A stretch of 5,269 nt of DNA, taken from NCBI GenBank assembly GCA_008501545.1, contig QQUM01000302.1, forward strand, positions 1-5,269, in the 5' to 3' direction. The first letter of the stretch is position 1; each line of letters begins with the position of its first letter. The stretch is from Calditrichota bacterium. Lineage in GTDB: Bacteria; Zhuqueibacterota; Zhuqueibacteria; Zhuqueibacterales; Geothermadaptataceae. Both the position numbers and the translations under genes were made by a program. A model generated the notes under the pieces. The model made no database searches. It was not told where the DNA came from and was given only the letters and a program-made list of their open reading frames with translations. This document shows, piece after piece, positions 5,158 to 5,269 of this stretch.

Positions 5158-5269
5158 GACTTATCCTCCTGGTCGATCCCGTCCCAGAGGTAGTAGAACC
5201 CAGGATTGGTACCCAGCTCCTCGTGCATGCGAAACCACTTGTTCTCGGCCAGCAATTGCGAGACGTTGC
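5154..5269 (-). CDS. C-terminal 37 residues of an unidentified protein, cut by the right window edge
   Basis: This minus-strand frame is open from the window edge to a TGA at 5156-5154. It reads as a plausible protein tail rich in aromatic and charged residues, ending GFYYLWDGIDQEDKS. An upstream stretch reads LLAENKWFRMHEELG. I do not recognise the family. Support for coding comes from the AGGAGG site inside its last codons and from its stop overlapping the next start as ATGA, the layout of tightly packed operons, including phage modules. Its GC is higher than that of the neighbouring kinase gene, suggesting a different origin. The start lies outside the window. Confidence 0.5.
   Translation of the reverse strand, partial: NVSQLLAENKWFRMHEELGTNPGFYYLWDGIDQEDKS
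5165..5170 (-). promoter_or_regulatory. Consensus ribosome binding site AGGAGG for the broken downstream gene
   Basis: The minus strand reads AGGAGG, seven bases before the ATG at 5157, inside the last codons of the preceding frame. It is the only full consensus Shine-Dalgarno in the window. The genes left of the junction use weaker sites (GGAG, AAAGGA, GAG) or none, in keeping with a different source for this end. Confidence 0.6.

Noticed and set aside
5139..5269. A simple frameshift at the end of the kinase gene
   Set aside because: None of the plus-strand frames after 5142 resembles the EINNPL segment or later kinase motifs, so adding or removing bases does not restore the gene.

Overview
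The window looks like an ordinary bacterial chromosome segment of moderate GC. From about 4740 to 5140 I counted about 45% GC. No feature fixes the species. A Gram-negative-type host is plausible, because a papain-like peptidase carries a Sec signal peptide and a receiver/histidine-kinase gene is present. I can only suggest a lineage such as Bacteroidota or Calditrichota, and that is weak inference.

Positions 1 to 2377, all on the minus strand, hold a pantothenate (vitamin B5) operon in transcription order panB, panE, panC. PanB makes ketopantoate, PanE reduces it to pantoate, and PanC joins pantoate to beta-alanine. panB and panE overlap by 8 bases. panC follows panE after 51 bases and runs off the window's left edge after 164 codons. 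No panD (beta-alanine supply) lies in view.

Further right, still on the minus strand, are a RimJ/RimL-type GNAT acetyltransferase (2543-3151) and an exported C1B (bleomycin hydrolase/PepC-like) cysteine peptidase (3246-4430). The spacers before them carry no convincing intrinsic terminators. A 258-base divergent spacer (4431-4688) holds three inverted repeats. To its right a plus-strand gene begins that encodes a receiver-like domain, a short helical linker and the start of a histidine-kinase H-box.

The most unusual place is near position 5143. The kinase reads normally through the H-box histidine, then loses homology and stops two codons later. The remaining 120 or so bases are richer in GC (about 56% over 5160-5269). 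They read well on the opposite strand as the end of one gene, a textbook AGGAGG site, and the ATGA-overlapped start of a second gene. That second gene is in turn cut off at the same junction. Two unrelated coding regions are therefore fused head to head, which means either a mobile element or rearrangement breakpoint, or an assembly or amplification chimera. I found no CRISPR array, tRNA, rRNA or transposase, and no clear undescribed multi-gene system.
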